NCBI RefSeq assembly: GCF_937616625.2 | Contig: NC_065573.1 | Coordinates: 21,467,001-21,531,000, forward strand | Length of the DNA: 64,000 nt | Reading direction: 5' to 3' | From: Mercurialis annua | Taxonomy: Eukaryota > Streptophyta > Magnoliopsida > Malpighiales > Euphorbiaceae | Made by a program: the position numbers and the translations under genes | In this document: piece after piece, positions 23,736 to 36,297 of the stretch | How positions within the stretch are numbered: position 1 is the first letter of the stretch | How the letters are laid out: the number at the start of each line of letters is the position of its first letter | Notes under the pieces: generated by a model | Seen by the model: the letters and a program-made list of their open reading frames with translations, nothing else | What the model was told of the DNA's origin: nothing | Databases searched by the model: none

Positions 23736-25314
23736 TGATAGGAGTATTTTTACTCCTATCTTTAGCGTCGTTTCCGCATGCTTTATTAACGTTTTATCAC
23801 GGTTTTATGGTATTTCGTATGCCTTATTACGTGTTTTAGTATTTCAGGTACTTAGGAGCATTGCGGAAGCATTTTGGTGCAAAAGTTGGAAAAGACGACA
23901 AAAGCGATGCGGAAGCTCATTTGCAAATCTGAAAAGCTGACCCCGGGGCACTAATTGACCAATTTGGACTAGCTCGAAGCCTCAAATGAGCTCGTGATCT
24001 TCATGAAAGTTAAAGTAGACATCCTGAGCTTTCCAACGGTTCAAGAATCGACTTAATCGGACATTTCTACACTGAGTTACGAAGGTTTGAAGATCGAGAT
24101 TTGGAGCAGAAAATGGCAGCTCGAATCGGGCTTCTCATTTAGCCCAAGGAGCTCTATTCGAACTTGGGCTTGCTGGAATGGGGAAATCTTAATTCAAGAT
24201 GCATTAAGGCTTTATTAATTTGCTATTTTGGGCCCAACACATGTGTAATTGAATGTTTGTCTTTTTCCTTCTTTTGTAAGTACTATATATATGGGGCCTT
24301 ATCTTTATTTTAGGTATAGAAGATTTTGCTAGACATTATTCTATTTTGTACTTTTGAATCTTCTCCTAATTTTAGAAATCCCCAAGTGTAGTCCTTACCT
24401 TCTTCAATAGAATTTCCAGATTTTCATATTTTCCTCCATTGTTGAATACTTAAGCTTTTTCTATTGAAGATTTATTCTCATTTTATTATTGAAGTATTAT
24501 CTTATTGAATGTTATTGGCTTGGGTTTCTACAAAGGTAATTAGATCTATCTCTCAATGATTTATTATTCTATTTGCTTGATGTTTGTTGTTTTAGCCATG
24601 GTTGGCTAAACCCCTTTGTTTGGGGGTTGAAATGAAGTTTAGAAATGTATGATTTGGGTTAGGGTTTGGGCTTATTGTTGTTGTTCTAATTGATTTCCCT
24701 AATGCTTGTTTTAGTTTAGCTACCTAAAACATGATTCTAGGTTGGTTAACACTTTGAGAGAAGGTTAATTAATTGGATAGATCAATTAGGATCCTAATTA
24801 ATGACACCATGAGAGTGGGTTAGAAATTAGGAAACCTTAGAGTGGATTGTTAATCGCCAATTGGCTTGTTAATCGTGTTTAGTGCCACGAGAGTGGATTA
24901 GGCTTGGTTAGTTGGCTTGTTTGTGATTTTATAACTCCTTGAGGCTCGAGAGAGCGGGAGTTATGCTTTAGGAACGCTCGGTTCACTTGTTGAAGCCCTA
25001 GACCCGAACCATTGATTGCATGACCTAAGCGTAGTTTCGACCTCCAAACCCCTATATTAATTGAGTTATCAGTAATTGTTTAAGCGCTTTAGTCTTCTAG
25101 AATTGTTGTTTAATTGTTAATTGAAAGTTTTATTTTAGTTAATTGCTATTGTCAAATTGATACTTGAATTCAAATTCCAATTGTCTATTGTGCTAAACGA
25201 ATTGAATCGCAACTAAGTTCATTCTCATCGATAATCACTCTTGAATTCACTCCTTGTGGGATCGATAACTCGGACTTAGGTCCACTCTATTACAAGTTGG
25301 GTTTATTCTCAACA
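23736..25314 (+). repeat. Athila 5' LTR
   Basis: TGATAGGAG...TTCTCAACA. A TATA-like TATATATATGG at about 24283-24293 is the likely promoter core. Confidence 0.95.
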
Positions 25315-25320
25315 AGTTTT

Positions 25321-25338
25321 TGGCGCCGTTGCCGGGGA
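25321..25338 (+). other. Athila primer-binding site (tRNA-Asp type)
   Basis: TGGCGCCGTTGCCGGGGA, six bases after the 5' LTR. It matches the 3' end expected of plant tRNA-Asp and is the usual site in Athila/Tat elements. Confidence 0.9.
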
Positions 25339-25491
25339 GTGACGAGTGTTTATTGATTGATTGAAATTAGTTATTGTTCGGTCGAGTTAGCTTTATTTTC
25401 TGTTTTTTTATCACTTTTGTTGTTTTTGCTTCTTTCCGGATTTACGCGTGGTTTGCTTGTTGTTGTTTGTGTAGGAGATCAACTATAGTGT

Positions 25492-28400
25492 ATGCACAAT
25501 ACACGAAGGGCCAATCTTCCACTAGAACCGTTTCAAGACAACCTCGGGAGATTTGAAAGAAGTGTGAGAAGGGAGAATCGTATACCCGTTATCATGGAAC
25601 GTGGGGATGATAACTATGAGGAGGAGCATTATCACCCTCAAGTCGATGGGGTGAGGCAACATCCGCCTCCTCCACTCGATGAGAGGAATCGGCAAGAGCA
25701 ACAAGGGGACAATCACCCTCAAGTTCAAGGCCATCAAGCACAAAGACAAACTTTGGGGGATTTCTTCCTCCCGGATGTGGATAATGCTACCTATGGGTGC
25801 TTTGCAAGACCGGTCACCGCGGCTACTTTTGAGATCAAGCCTAGCACGATTCAACTCCTAGAAAATCGGTGCCAATTCTTTGGGTTACCAAGTGAGGATC
25901 CGAATGAACACATAGCCAAGTTCTTGGGAGTGTTGGACACATTCAAGCTCCATAATGTCACCTCCGATCAAATCAAGCTTCGAATGTTTCCGTTCTCACT
26001 AAGAGACAAGGCTAGCTTGTGGCTTCGATCACTTCCTAATGCATCTATCCACAATTGGCGGGATCTTGCTCAAGCTTTCCTTCACAAGTACTTTCCGATG
26101 GGGAGAACCGCGAAGTTGACAAAGGACATCATTGATTATTACCAATATGAGGGGGAATCTCTCTATGAAACTTGGGAGAGGTTCAAGGATCTCCAAAGGC
26201 ACGTACCTCATCATCGGCTTGTAAGGGAACATGTGCTTCAAATATTTTATAATGGTTTGGGTGAAATCACAAGATCTACCATTGATTCGGCCGCGGGAGG
26301 TTCTTTGATGCAAAAGACGCTTGATGAGGCTAATGAGTTGATTGAAAAATTGGCTATGGTGAGTAGCACTTGGTCCTCGGAGAGGAGAAGACCACCGGCT
26401 CAAAAGGCATTGATGACACTTGACCAATCTAAGGAGTTTGAAGCGATGAAAGCCATGAATGCCTCTTTACAAAGTCAAGTTGATGCCTTGAAGAAACAAG
26501 TGGGTCCACGGAATGCTCCGGTTGCATATGTCCAAGTAGGTTGTGAGCATTGTGGAGATTTCAATCATGGAAGTAATGAGTGCTATGCCATGGGTCAAAC
26601 TTGGAGCGAACAAGTGAATTATGTGGGAGGTCAACGTCAAGGGAATGATCCTTACTCGAATACCTATAATCCGGGGTGGAGAAACCATCCTAACTTCGGA
26701 TGGAGGAATCAAGAGGGCCAAGGCAATGTGCAAGCAAATCAACAAGCGGGTCCTAGTTTCCAAGGAGGAAATAGGCCCCAACAACAAGGTCCTTATCAAG
26801 GCCCTTATCATAACCATCAAGGGCAAGGAAACAACTATGGTGGTAGACCTCAACACCCTCCGGGATTCCAACCACAAAAGAATACGGATGAGGGAAATGT
26901 GCTTTCCAAAGTGCTAGAGAAGTTAGAAAAAATGGAGCAAAGGGAGAAGAATCAAGCTTCTACTATCCATCATTTGGAAACTCAAATTTCTCAAATGGCA
27001 ATTTCGCTTCAAGGAAGACCTCAAGGAGGGTTGCCATCCACTACGGAAAACAACCCTAGAGAGCAAGTTAAGGCGGTAGAGCTCCGAAGCGGGAGAAACC
27101 TTGAGAAAGCCAATGGGAAGAAGCATGTTGTTGAGGAGGATGAGCCTCAAGTGGTTGTTGATGTAGCAAGCTCAAGCCAAGAACTACCAAATGAATGTGA
27201 GGAAGTGGTTATCGAGGTTGAAGAGCCCTATGTGAGGCCACCACCGCCGCCACCGTTTGTGCCACCGGTTCCATTCCCAAGCCGGTTAAGGAAAGCTCAA
27301 GGGAACGAAAAATTTCACAAGTTCCTTGAGATTTTCAAGAAATTGCAAATCAATCTAAGCTTGGCGGATGCACTTCGGGAGATGCCCCAATATGCAAAGT
27401 TCTTGAAAGACATAATTATGAACAAGCGTAGTTGGGAGCAAGATGGGACAATACCGCTCACGGAGCATTGTAGTTCCATAATCCAAAGCAACCTACCGAT
27501 AAAGCTTAAGGATCCAGGGAGTTTTTCTATACCTTGCACTATAGGAAATATGAATGCTATAAATTGCTTGTGCGATCTTGGGGCAAGTATTAACTTGATG
27601 CCATTGTTTCTTTTTAGGTCTTTGTTTGGTGATCAACCGGTAAAGCGCACCTCGATGGTATTGCAACTTGCCGATCACTCTCTCAAAAAGCCATATGGGA
27701 TAGTGGAAGACGTGCTCGTTAAAGTGGATAAATTCATCTTTCCGGTGGATTTTGTGATCCTAGACTATGCGGTAGATAAAGAATGTCCTATGATTCTTGG
27801 TCGCCCTTTTATGAACACCGGGCGTGCTCTCATTGATGTTCATGCCGGCAAGCTCACCTTGAGAATTGATGAGGAAAGTGTGGAATTTGATATGAAGAGA
27901 GTGATGCGGAATGCCATCGAGGAGGAGGATTGCATGAGAATTGATGTGATTGATGAGATTGTGGAAGAGCAACTCCGGGAGAATGTGCAATTGTTGAATG
28001 AAGCAAAGAGGGTAGAAATTTGTCCTCAACAAATCTCTCAAGTTTCGTTTCATTCCGAGTCGGGGGATGATGAGTATACTAGAGAGGATGAACCGAAGCC
28101 GGAAAGTTTAGATAAGAGCAATGGTGTGACTCCACCATCTTCGGAGTTGCCCCCGAAAGTTGAAATGAAGCCGCTTCCGCCACACCTTCGGTATACTTTT
28201 GTTGGGGAGAATGAAACCTTGCCGATAATCATCTCGAACAAGCTCTCTAAGGATCAAGAAAGGAAGGTTGTGCAAGTGGTGAAAGAGCACATGTTAGCAA
28301 TGGGTTGGCAAATCTCAGACATTCGAGGAATAAGTCCTCAAATTGTGATGCATAAGATTAATCTCGAAGACGAGTCAAAGAAGTCGGCTCAAAGGCAACG

Positions 28401-31047
28401 AAGATTGAATCCGAATATGAAGGAGGTAGTGCACAAAGAGATCGTCAAGCTCCTCGACGCCGGAATAATCTACCCGATTTCGGATAGTGAGTGGGTTAGT
28501 CCCATTCAATGTGTTCCTAAAAAGGGCGGTATGACGATGGTGGAGAGTGAAAAAGGAGAGCAAATCTCCACGAGGACGGTAACCGGTTGGCGTGTATGCA
28601 TCGATTATCGGAAGCTCAATGAGGTAACCCGAAAAGATCACTTTCCGCTACCATTTATCGATCAAATGTTAGAAAGGGTAGCGGGACACATGTTTTATTG
28701 TTTCCTTGATGGGTACTCGGGTTACAATCAAATCTTAATCCTCCCGGAAGATCAAGAGAAGACGACCTTCACATGCCCCTACGGTACCTTTGCATACCGG
28801 CGAATGCCTTTCGGACTATGCAACGCACCCGCCACATTTCAAAGGTGTATGACCTCAATCTTCAACGATATGATTGAAGATATTATGGAGGTGTTCATGG
28901 ATGACTTCTCCGTGTTTGGCGATTCGTTCGATGGTTGTTTAGCGAATCTAAGGCGGGTTTTAGCACGATGTGTGGAGACAAATTTAGTGCTAAATTGGGA
29001 AAAGTGCCACTTCATGGTGGATGAAGGCATTGTACTCGGGCATAGGATATCGGAGGCGGGAATTGAAGTGGATAGGGCAAAAACGGCGGTTATTGAAAAA
29101 TTAGTCGCTCCGACTACGGTCAAAGAAGTTCGGGCATTTTTGGGCCACGCGGGTTTTTACCGGCGCTTCATTAAAGATTTTTCGTCGATTGCTCGACCAT
29201 TGACAAGTTTGCTAGTAAAAGATGCGTCGTTTGACTTCACAAAGGATTGTCAAGATGCTTTTGAGAAGCTAAAATCGGCACTTGTGACCGCTCCCATTAT
29301 TTCATCTCCGGATTGGAGTTTGCCTTTTGAGTTAATGTGTGATGCTAGTGACCAAGCATTGGGTTGCGTGTTGGGGCAAAGAAAGGACAAGCGGGTGCAT
29401 GTGATCTATTACGCTAGTAGAACTATGGCGGGAGCACAACTCAACTATACCACTACCGAAAAGGAGATGTTGGCGGTTGTCTTTGCTCTCGATAAGTTTA
29501 GACAATACTTGCTTGGGTCGAAATGCATCATATACACCGATCATGCCGCTTTACGGTATCTATTCACTAAGCAAGATGCAAAGCCTAGGCTTATTCGGTG
29601 GATTCTTCTCATGCAAGAGTTCGATGTAGAAATCCGAGATAAGAAGGGTACGGAGAATGTGGTGGCGGATCACCTTTCGAGATTCGAGAATCCGGAACCA
29701 ATTCCTATTGGTGTGGAGATTAATGAGCGGTTTCCGGACGAAACGTTTATGATGATTCGGGAAGTGGAGACACCATGGTATGCCGATTTTGCAAATTACC
29801 TCTCATCGGGAGTCATGCCTCCGGACTTGACATCCCACAAAAGGAAGAAGTTCTTATCCGATGTTAAAAGGTACTTGTGGGATGAACCTTTCTTGTTTAA
29901 AATATGTGGTGATGGAATGTTGAGACGATGTGTGTCCTTGGGAGAAATGATGCCCATTTTGAGTTCATGTCATGAGACCGGACATTATGGTTCGGCTAGA
30001 ACCGCCGCTAGAGTGCTTGAGAGCGGGTTCTTTTGGCCAACTTTGTTTCGTGATGCCAAAGAGTTTGTTGACCATTGTGATCGGTGCCAACGTGTAGGCA
30101 ACATCTCGAAAAGAGATGAGATGCCTTTGACTTCGGTTCAAGAAGTGGAAATATTTGATGTATGGGGTATAGATTTCATGGGGCCTTTCCCGGTTTCATT
30201 CAAAAACCAATACATTTTGGTATGTGTGGATTATGTTTCGAAATGGGTAGAAGCGGAGGCTTTGCCCACTAATGATGCTAAAGTGGTGTTGAGTTTTCTT
30301 AAGCGGCTAGTGAATCGGTTTGGGACTCCTAGAGTGGTTATTAGTGATGGTGGTTCGCATTTTTGCAATCGGCAATTTCAAGCTCTTATGAGGAAGTATA
30401 ATGTGCATCACCGGGTCGCCACACCTTATCACCCCCAAACGAGTGGCCAAGTTGAGGTTTCGAACCGTGAATTGAAAAGAATTCTCGAGAAGACGGTGAA
30501 TGGATCCCGGAAAGATTGGTCTTTGAAATTGGATGATGCATTGTGGGCGTATAGGACGGCCTACAAAACTCCACTTGGTATGTCACCATTCCGTATTGTT
30601 TATGGGAAGGCGTGTCATCTTCCTCTAGAGCTTGAGCATAGAGCATATTGGGCTATTAAGAAGTTGAACTTTGACTTCAAGAAGGCGGGGGAAAAGAGAT
30701 TGCTTCAATTGAATGAGTTAGATGAATTCCGACTCATGGCATATGAGAATGCCAAGCTCTATAAGGAGAAAACGAAGCGATGGCATGATGCTCACATCTC
30801 CCCAAAGGTTTTAGAGGTTGGTTCGTTTGTACTTCTTTACAATTCACGCTTGCGGTTGTTTCCGGGAAAATTGAAATCTCGTTGGAGTGGCCCATTCAAA
30901 ATCCGGAATGTGGCGAATCACGGTGCGGTGGAATTGGAGAATTCCAAGGGTGAAACTTTCAAGGTTAATGGCCACCGGTGCAAACCATATCTTGGACCCT
31001 TGACGAATCGGGTGGAAGATGAGATATCTTTCACAACTCCTACATGA
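25492..31047 (+). CDS. Athila gag-pol polyprotein, 1851 aa, intact
   Basis: A single open frame from ATG 25492 to the stop at 31047. In order: gag capsid region ([18 protein letters not shown] near residue 164), a CCHC knuckle [14 protein letters not shown] (~352), a Pro-rich linker, an aspartic protease with the Athila variant LCDLGAS (~692), reverse transcriptase with CIDYRKLN (~1033) and FMDD (~1134), RNase H starting CDASDQALG (~1282), and integrase. The integrase has an H-x-H...CDRC zinc region (1493-1530), then Asp in DFMGP (~1560), Asp in SDGGSH (~1618) and Glu in VEVSNRE (~1654). [13 protein letters not shown] is diagnostic of Athila. All catalytic residues I can check are present. 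The gene makes its own proteins for reverse transcription and insertion. Confidence 0.96.
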   Translation: MHNTRRANLPLEPFQDNLGRFERSVRRENRIPVIMERGDDNYEEEHYHPQVDGVRQHPPPPLDERNRQEQQGDNHPQVQGHQAQRQTLGDFFLPDVDNATYGCFARPVTAATFEIKPSTIQLLENRCQFFGLPSEDPNEHIAKFLGVLDTFKLHNVTSDQIKLRMFPFSLRDKASLWLRSLPNASIHNWRDLAQAFLHKYFPMGRTAKLTKDIIDYYQYEGESLYETWERFKDLQRHVPHHRLVREHVLQIFYNGLGEITRSTIDSAAGGSLMQKTLDEANELIEKLAMVSSTWSSERRRPPAQKALMTLDQSKEFEAMKAMNASLQSQVDALKKQVGPRNAPVAYVQVGCEHCGDFNHGSNECYAMGQTWSEQVNYVGGQRQGNDPYSNTYNPGWRNHPNFGWRNQEGQGNVQANQQAGPSFQGGNRPQQQGPYQGPYHNHQGQGNNYGGRPQHPPGFQPQKNTDEGNVLSKVLEKLEKMEQREKNQASTIHHLETQISQMAISLQGRPQGGLPSTTENNPREQVKAVELRSGRNLEKANGKKHVVEEDEPQVVVDVASSSQELPNECEEVVIEVEEPYVRPPPPPPFVPPVPFPSRLRKAQGNEKFHKFLEIFKKLQINLSLADALREMPQYAKFLKDIIMNKRSWEQDGTIPLTEHCSSIIQSNLPIKLKDPGSFSIPCTIGNMNAINCLCDLGASINLMPLFLFRSLFGDQPVKRTSMVLQLADHSLKKPYGIVEDVLVKVDKFIFPVDFVILDYAVDKECPMILGRPFMNTGRALIDVHAGKLTLRIDEESVEFDMKRVMRNAIEEEDCMRIDVIDEIVEEQLRENVQLLNEAKRVEICPQQISQVSFHSESGDDEYTREDEPKPESLDKSNGVTPPSSELPPKVEMKPLPPHLRYTFVGENETLPIIISNKLSKDQERKVVQVVKEHMLAMGWQISDIRGISPQIVMHKINLEDESKKSAQRQRRLNPNMKEVVHKEIVKLLDAGIIYPISDSEWVSPIQCVPKKGGMTMVESEKGEQISTRTVTGWRVCIDYRKLNEVTRKDHFPLPFIDQMLERVAGHMFYCFLDGYSGYNQILILPEDQEKTTFTCPYGTFAYRRMPFGLCNAPATFQRCMTSIFNDMIEDIMEVFMDDFSVFGDSFDGCLANLRRVLARCVETNLVLNWEKCHFMVDEGIVLGHRISEAGIEVDRAKTAVIEKLVAPTTVKEVRAFLGHAGFYRRFIKDFSSIARPLTSLLVKDASFDFTKDCQDAFEKLKSALVTAPIISSPDWSLPFELMCDASDQALGCVLGQRKDKRVHVIYYASRTMAGAQLNYTTTEKEMLAVVFALDKFRQYLLGSKCIIYTDHAALRYLFTKQDAKPRLIRWILLMQEFDVEIRDKKGTENVVADHLSRFENPEPIPIGVEINERFPDETFMMIREVETPWYADFANYLSSGVMPPDLTSHKRKKFLSDVKRYLWDEPFLFKICGDGMLRRCVSLGEMMPILSSCHETGHYGSARTAARVLESGFFWPTLFRDAKEFVDHCDRCQRVGNISKRDEMPLTSVQEVEIFDVWGIDFMGPFPVSFKNQYILVCVDYVSKWVEAEALPTNDAKVVLSFLKRLVNRFGTPRVVISDGGSHFCNRQFQALMRKYNVHHRVATPYHPQTSGQVEVSNRELKRILEKTVNGSRKDWSLKLDDALWAYRTAYKTPLGMSPFRIVYGKACHLPLELEHRAYWAIKKLNFDFKKAGEKRLLQLNELDEFRLMAYENAKLYKEKTKRWHDAHISPKVLEVGSFVLLYNSRLRLFPGKLKSRWSGPFKIRNVANHGAVELENSKGETFKVNGHRCKPYLGPLTNRVEDEISFTTPT

Positions 31048-31327
31048 GTCCATCGTGAGACGGTCGAGCTTTCGACTCTAAACAAGCGCACTTGGGAGGC
31101 ATTCCCAAGAGGTTCGAATTCATGTTTTTATTGTTATTGTTTGTTTTTAGTTGGTAGATTATTTAGTGTGTTAATGGTTGTTTATTTTTCATTTGTTTTG
31201 TTGTTTTTGTTCGAGATAACGCCGGTGTGTTTGATTTTTGATTGTATAGGTCTTACGGAAGGATGTTTGAATTTGCGATCCCCGGATCCAAAAAAGTTAA
31301 AAAAAATTGTCTCCCCCACCTCATGAG

Positions 31328-31438
31328 GTGTCTCGAACCGAGACACAGCTGTCTCGGTTTGAGACAGCAAATCTGGGAAACCAGATTTGCTGGTTCGATT
31401 CGAGACACCCATTTGGCTAGGGTGTCTCGAATCGAACC
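31328..31438 (+). other. Cluster of four perfect hairpins between the two Athila ORFs
   Basis: Stem 1 31328-31346 (8 bp, loop AAC); stem 2 31348-31368 (8 bp, loop GGTTT); stem 3 31367-31390 (10 bp, loop GAAA, a GNRA tetraloop; it overlaps stem 2 by two bases); stem 4 31392-31438 (19 bp, 9-nt loop). Stems 1, 2 and 4 share the TGTCTCG core, so they could also pair with one another. The cluster lies ~280 nt after the pol stop and ~355 nt before the second ORF. Confidence 0.9.
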
Positions 31439-31792
31439 CAAAAAAAAAGGGGGGGGGAAATTTTTTTTAAAAAATTCTCTTTTGGTTGTGGTTTCAAGCT
31501 CTTGGATTGATGAGGTGGCTTCAATCTTGGCCCTTCAACTAAAAACACACTCTACAAGGATTAATGCCATGGCAAGATCTCCACCCTTCCTCTTATCTAT
31601 TTCAAATTTAGCCATTAATAGAACTCCAACACTTCTTCTTCTCCACATTCTTTTCCACATTTATCAAAAACTCCATAGCCAAGACCTCCATACTCTTTCC
31701 TTTAGCAAATATTCTCCAAGCTCTATCTCCACCATACTAGAGCCAAATTCAAAACTAAACACACTTTCACATACCCTTTTCCCTATTCTTCA

Positions 31793-33049
31793 ATGTCTCG
31801 AAATACAAGAGCAAGCCGAGCCTCCAAGAAAAAATCCATACCTCCTAGTGAGCAAGAATTTCAAGAGGAGCTACCACCACAACCTATCCGTTCTTCAACG
31901 AAGACAACCACCTTCGGGCCTCTCTCACGGAAATACAAGGCACCCTTTGAAATCCGCTCGGTTAGTGAGGGTGAGTGCTATGAGAAGCTTAAAAAACGTG
32001 GTCTTTCCGTTCCTTATGCAATTTGTTGGGAGGCTATGCAAGAGTTGGGTGTCATTGAGATGTTGGAAGAAAATCTTCACCAATTGGCACTTGACACTTT
32101 GACAAGGGTGTCACACGAGCATTGCGAGGCGCTCACTTATGAATTCTTCACCACTATCGCTAAATCGCCAAACAACGAATATGCGATTACATTTCGGTTG
32201 GATGGCAAAGAGCGGGAGTACTCGGTGACGAATTTGATTGAAGACTTGCAATTGAGGGATCTAGGAGTGCGAGAGTTGCCGGATGACGAATTGGATGAGC
32301 ATTTAGTATGGAATGAAGCGTCGGGCAAGCCGTCTTATAACTCACACTATGCCAAGTTGAAAGAAGTAAGGGATATTTCCACGATCATCGTGCTTAAGTG
32401 GTACGGCCACACCTTCTATGGACGTCATGAATATAATAAGGTGGCGAGGACGGATTTGTTTCTTTTAAGAGCTTTGTCACGCCCAACGGAGGAGGCAATG
32501 CAAATACATTTGGGGTATCTTTTGATGAAGTTATTACAAGACCATCCTAAGGCTCACAAGAAGGTGGGGTATGGATGGTTGGTATTGTTCTTAGCAAGAC
32601 AAGACCCGGACTTCAATGAAGACATGTACGAGATCCTACCTCCACGCATGATCAATGAGGATCACTTGAATATTGGAGCATATGTGCGCAAAGGAAGGGT
32701 TGCGGGCAAATATAGGTATGATAATTGGGTGGATACACATCCCGGAGAGCCAATTCCGCCTAGATTGTGCGCCTCGCCAAGACAAGAAGTAGACCCGATG
32801 CTAAGGAAAGACAAACATACGGCCGGAACAAGCGCCGAAGGAGAAGCGGCAAGGAATGCTTTTGAAGCCACCCAAATTCAATTCATGGAAGATCAACGCA
32901 AGATGTGGGCACGTATGGAATATCGCCAAAAGAGGATTCATGATCGACAAAGGCGTCACGAAGAGAAATTACGTGACTATTTCAATGCCCAAGGAGGGCC
33001 GGCCTATCCATCTCCAACTCCATCGCCCGAACCACCGGAATTCGACTAA
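31793..33049 (+). CDS. Athila second ORF, 418 aa (ORF-1/env-position protein)
   Basis: Starts at ATG 31793, 745 bp after gag-pol, where Athila elements carry their extra ORF. The N-terminus is basic and Ser-rich. A central region (FRLDGKEREYSV..., DEHLVWNEAS, IVLKWYGHTFYGRHEYNKV) resembles the plant 'ATHILA ORF-1 / putative plant transposon protein' family. A charged, probably coiled-coil segment follows (~355-395, rich in Arg, Lys, Glu), then a Pro-rich tail. I see no signal peptide and no membrane segment, so an envelope function is not supported by this sequence. Open and undamaged. Role unknown. Confidence 0.8.
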   Translation: MSRNTRASRASKKKSIPPSEQEFQEELPPQPIRSSTKTTTFGPLSRKYKAPFEIRSVSEGECYEKLKKRGLSVPYAICWEAMQELGVIEMLEENLHQLALDTLTRVSHEHCEALTYEFFTTIAKSPNNEYAITFRLDGKEREYSVTNLIEDLQLRDLGVRELPDDELDEHLVWNEASGKPSYNSHYAKLKEVRDISTIIVLKWYGHTFYGRHEYNKVARTDLFLLRALSRPTEEAMQIHLGYLLMKLLQDHPKAHKKVGYGWLVLFLARQDPDFNEDMYEILPPRMINEDHLNIGAYVRKGRVAGKYRYDNWVDTHPGEPIPPRLCASPRQEVDPMLRKDKHTAGTSAEGEAARNAFEATQIQFMEDQRKMWARMEYRQKRIHDRQRRHEEKLRDYFNAQGGPAYPSPTPSPEPPEFD

Positions 33050-34702
33050 AACGAGATTTGCATTTCTCTAACTCAACTCATACAATTTTGCTTTATATTT
33101 CTTACTTAGGGACTAAGTTCGAAATAGTGTGAGGAGGGTTAGTCAATTGTATGTCGTTAGTTGAAATTTATCTCGTTTTATGCTTTATTGTGTTTTATTT
33201 TACTTTGTTGTTTTAGTTTGTGTTAGTAGTCTAGTTATTGAGTCACCTCCACTAAATCTTTGCTCTAAGCATGATATTGAATGCTTTGTATGTTGTGATT
33301 GTGGCGGAATTTGGAAATTTATCAACTTATGACATCTCCCGATCTTTAATGGCATGAATGTGTTTTTGTCTAATTTGAGCAATTTCCAAGGATGATTGAT
33401 TGATGAAAATACTTTTATGTGACAAATTGTGATGGAAATTGGGTGAAAAATGTTCTTTGGTGAAAACAATTGTGAGCATGATAGTTGTTTTGGGATATGG
33501 ATGCATGATGTGCAAATTTTTGAAAATTTTGGGTCATTTGTGAATAAAATTGGGCATGATTGGCATGAGAACATAGGAATTAAATTAGTGCATAACACCA
33601 CATTCTTTTCTAAAATGTTGAGCCTTGATTATAATTCTTGTGTGTTGTGTAGCTATATTCCTAGAACTTGCTTAGTGTCCATTTAAGACTATATAGTTGA
33701 GTGTCAATTGCTAAATGATTATGGCATTAGGATCACCATTTTGTTTAAAACCACTTAAAAAGCCTACCTTTACCACTAGGTCACCCCTTTGAGCCTTAAG
33801 CCATTTCTTTCAAATTGCAACACATGTTAACACACCATCCCTTCAACAAATTACCCTTTGAAAATACCCTAAAAATTGACTTGAATGACTTTTAACTATT
33901 AAGAAGTTTGTCTAACTTGAAGAATAGGAAAGGCATGAGCTAAGAAGTAATTATGTGCCTAAAGAAAAGAAAGAAAAACAAAAGAAAGAAAGAATAAAGA
34001 AAGATTTTCATTTAAAGAAAAAAAAAAAAAAAAAAAAAGAGAGTAAAAAGAAAAGTTGAATAAAAGGCATGAAAATCAAATTGAAGTTCAAATGTGCAAG
34101 AAAATTCCAAGTTAGACAAATAATTGTGAATAAATACCTAGTTGTCAAGTCAAATTTTTTGTAGCCAAAATTATCCTTTTCTACCTACCCCCTAACCCCT
34201 AGCCAAGTTACAACCCATTTAAGACCATATGATAGCAATTGATTACCGAACTAAGTAGGGGAGAATCGGACTAAAAGCAAGCCTATGGTGAATTAGCATT
34301 TTTCTTGAGCTTAATTGTGTGCACCCCCAAACACTTGTGTGTTAGAGTGAATCTTGTGAGAATTAATATGCTTTTAAATTGATGCCTATGTTTGCTATGC
34401 CTTGATTGCCTTCTTATCACTTGACCAAGTAATGCATGTCCCTTAGATGACCTTAATGACTTGAATTGTTCAACAAAAACCTTAAGCCAATGCAAGTGTA
34501 GTCTAATTGTCATCTCATTTTGTCATTAAAAGTGCATTCATCTTTTGTGTGCATCATTAGCGGTTGTTGACTTTAGGCGAGATCATTTGAGCCATTGTTG
34601 AATAGGAGTTCATTTGTTGATGCTTGTTCAAGATCGCCATGGTTATTTTCCGTTTAATTTGCCTAAGTTCATTTCTTGCTTGGGGACAAGCAAAGCTTTA
34701 GT
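33050..34702 (+). other. Athila 3' non-coding region
   Basis: About 1.65 kb without a gene. It contains a purine-rich tract at ~33958-34075 with a long A run. The end (GCTTGGGGACAAGCAAAGC) is typical of the region before an Athila polypurine tract. Confidence 0.75.
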
Positions 34703-34713
34703 GTGAGGAGGTT
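34703..34713 (+). other. Athila polypurine tract
   Basis: GTGAGGAGGTT immediately before the 3' LTR. Confidence 0.85.
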
Positions 34714-36292
34714 TGATAGGAGTATTTTTACTCCTATCTTTAGCGTCGTTTCCGCATGCTTTATTAACGTTTTATCACGGTTTTATGGTATTTCGTATGC
34801 CTTATTACGTGTTTTAGTATTTCAGGTACTTAGGAGCATTGCGGAAGCATTTTGGTGCAAAAGTTGGAAAAGACGACAAAAGCGATGCGGAAGCTCATTT
34901 GCAAATCTGAAAAGCTGACCCCGGGGCACTAATTGACCAATTTGGACTAGCTCGAAGCCTCAAATGAGCTCGTGATCTTCATGAAAGTTAAAGTAGACGT
35001 CCTGAGCTTTCCAACGGTTCAAGAATCGACTTAATCGGACATTTCTACACCGAGTTACGAAGGTTTGAAGATCGAGATTTGGAGCAGAAAATGGCAGCTC
35101 GAATCGGGCTTCTCATTTAGCCCAAGGAGCTCTATTCGAACTTGGGCTTGCTGGAATGGGGAAATCTTAATTCAAGATGCATTAAGGCTTTATTAATTTG
35201 CTATTTTGGGCCCAACACATGTGTAATTGAATGTTTGTCTTTTTCCTTCTTTTGTAAGTACTATATATATGGGGCCTTATCTTTATTTTAGGTATAGAAG
35301 ATTTTGCTAGACATTATTCTATTTTGTACTTTTGAATCTTCTCCTAATTTTAGAAATCCCCAAGTGTAGTCCTTACCTTCTTCAATAGAATTTCCAGATT
35401 TTCATATTTTCCTCCATTGTTGAATACTTAAGCTTTTTCTATTGAAGATTTATTCTCATTTTATTATTGAAGTATTATCTTATTGAATGTTATTGGCTTG
35501 GGTTTCTACAAAGGTAATTAGATCTATCTCTCAATGATTTATTATTCTATTTGCTTGATGTTTGTTGTTTTAGCCATGGTTGGCTAAACCCCTTTGTTTG
35601 GGGGTTGAAATGAAGTTTAGAAATGTATGATTTGGGTTAGGGTTTGGGCTTATTGTTGTTGTTCTAATTGATTTCCCTAATGCTTGTTTTAGTTTAGCTA
35701 CCTAAAACATGATTCTAGGTTGGTTAACACTTTGAGAGAAGGTTAATTAATTGGATAGATCAATTAGGATCCTAATTAATGACACCATGAGAGTGGGTTA
35801 GAAATTAGGAAACCTTAGAGTGGATTGTTAATCGCCAATTGGCTTGTTAATCGTGTTTAGTGCCACGAGAGTGGATTAGGCTTGGTTAGTTGGCTTGTTT
35901 GTGATTTTATAACTCCTTGAGGCTCGAGAGAGCGGGAGTTATGCTTTAGGAACGCTCGGTTCACTTGTTGAAGCCCTAGACCCGAACCATTGATTGCATG
36001 ACCTAAGCGTAGTTTCGACCTCCAAACCCCTATATTAATTGAGTTATCCGTAATTGTTTAAGCGCTTTAGTCTTCTAGAATTGTTGTTTAATTGTTAATT
36101 GAAAGTTTTATTTTAGTTAATTGCTATTGTCAAATTGATACTTGAATTCAAATTCCAATTGTCTATTGTGCTAAACGAATTGAATCGCAACTAAGTTCAT
36201 TCTCATCGATAATCACTCTTGAATTCACTCCTTGTGGGATCGATAACTCGGACTTAGGTCCACTCTATTACAAGTTGGGTTTATTCTCAACA
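34714..36292 (+). repeat. Athila 3' LTR
   Basis: Same length and nearly the same sequence as the 5' LTR. It starts immediately after the polypurine tract. Confidence 0.95.
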
Positions 36293-36297
36293 CATAC

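Larger units (their letters stand above)
23736..36292 (+). mobile_element. Athila-type Ty3/gypsy retrotransposon, complete, nested in the outer element
   Basis: 12,557 bp. Both LTRs are 1579 bp, and the 5-bp duplication CATAC at 23731-23735 and 36293-36297 is perfect. A tRNA-Asp-type primer site, an intact gag-pol frame, a second downstream ORF and a polypurine tract are all in place. By eye only three substitutions separate the LTRs (for example near 24019/34997, 24071/35051 and 25070/36049), about 0.2%. It is therefore a recent insertion and possibly still competent. Confidence 0.95.

Noticed and set aside
31242..32102. 286-codon frame overlapping the start of the Athila second ORF
   Set aside because: It crosses the hairpin cluster and the homopolymer tract, and shares its end with the better-supported 418-codon frame. 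No domain seen.
31793..33049. Envelope protein label
   Set aside because: Position fits, but no signal peptide or membrane segment is visible in the sequence.
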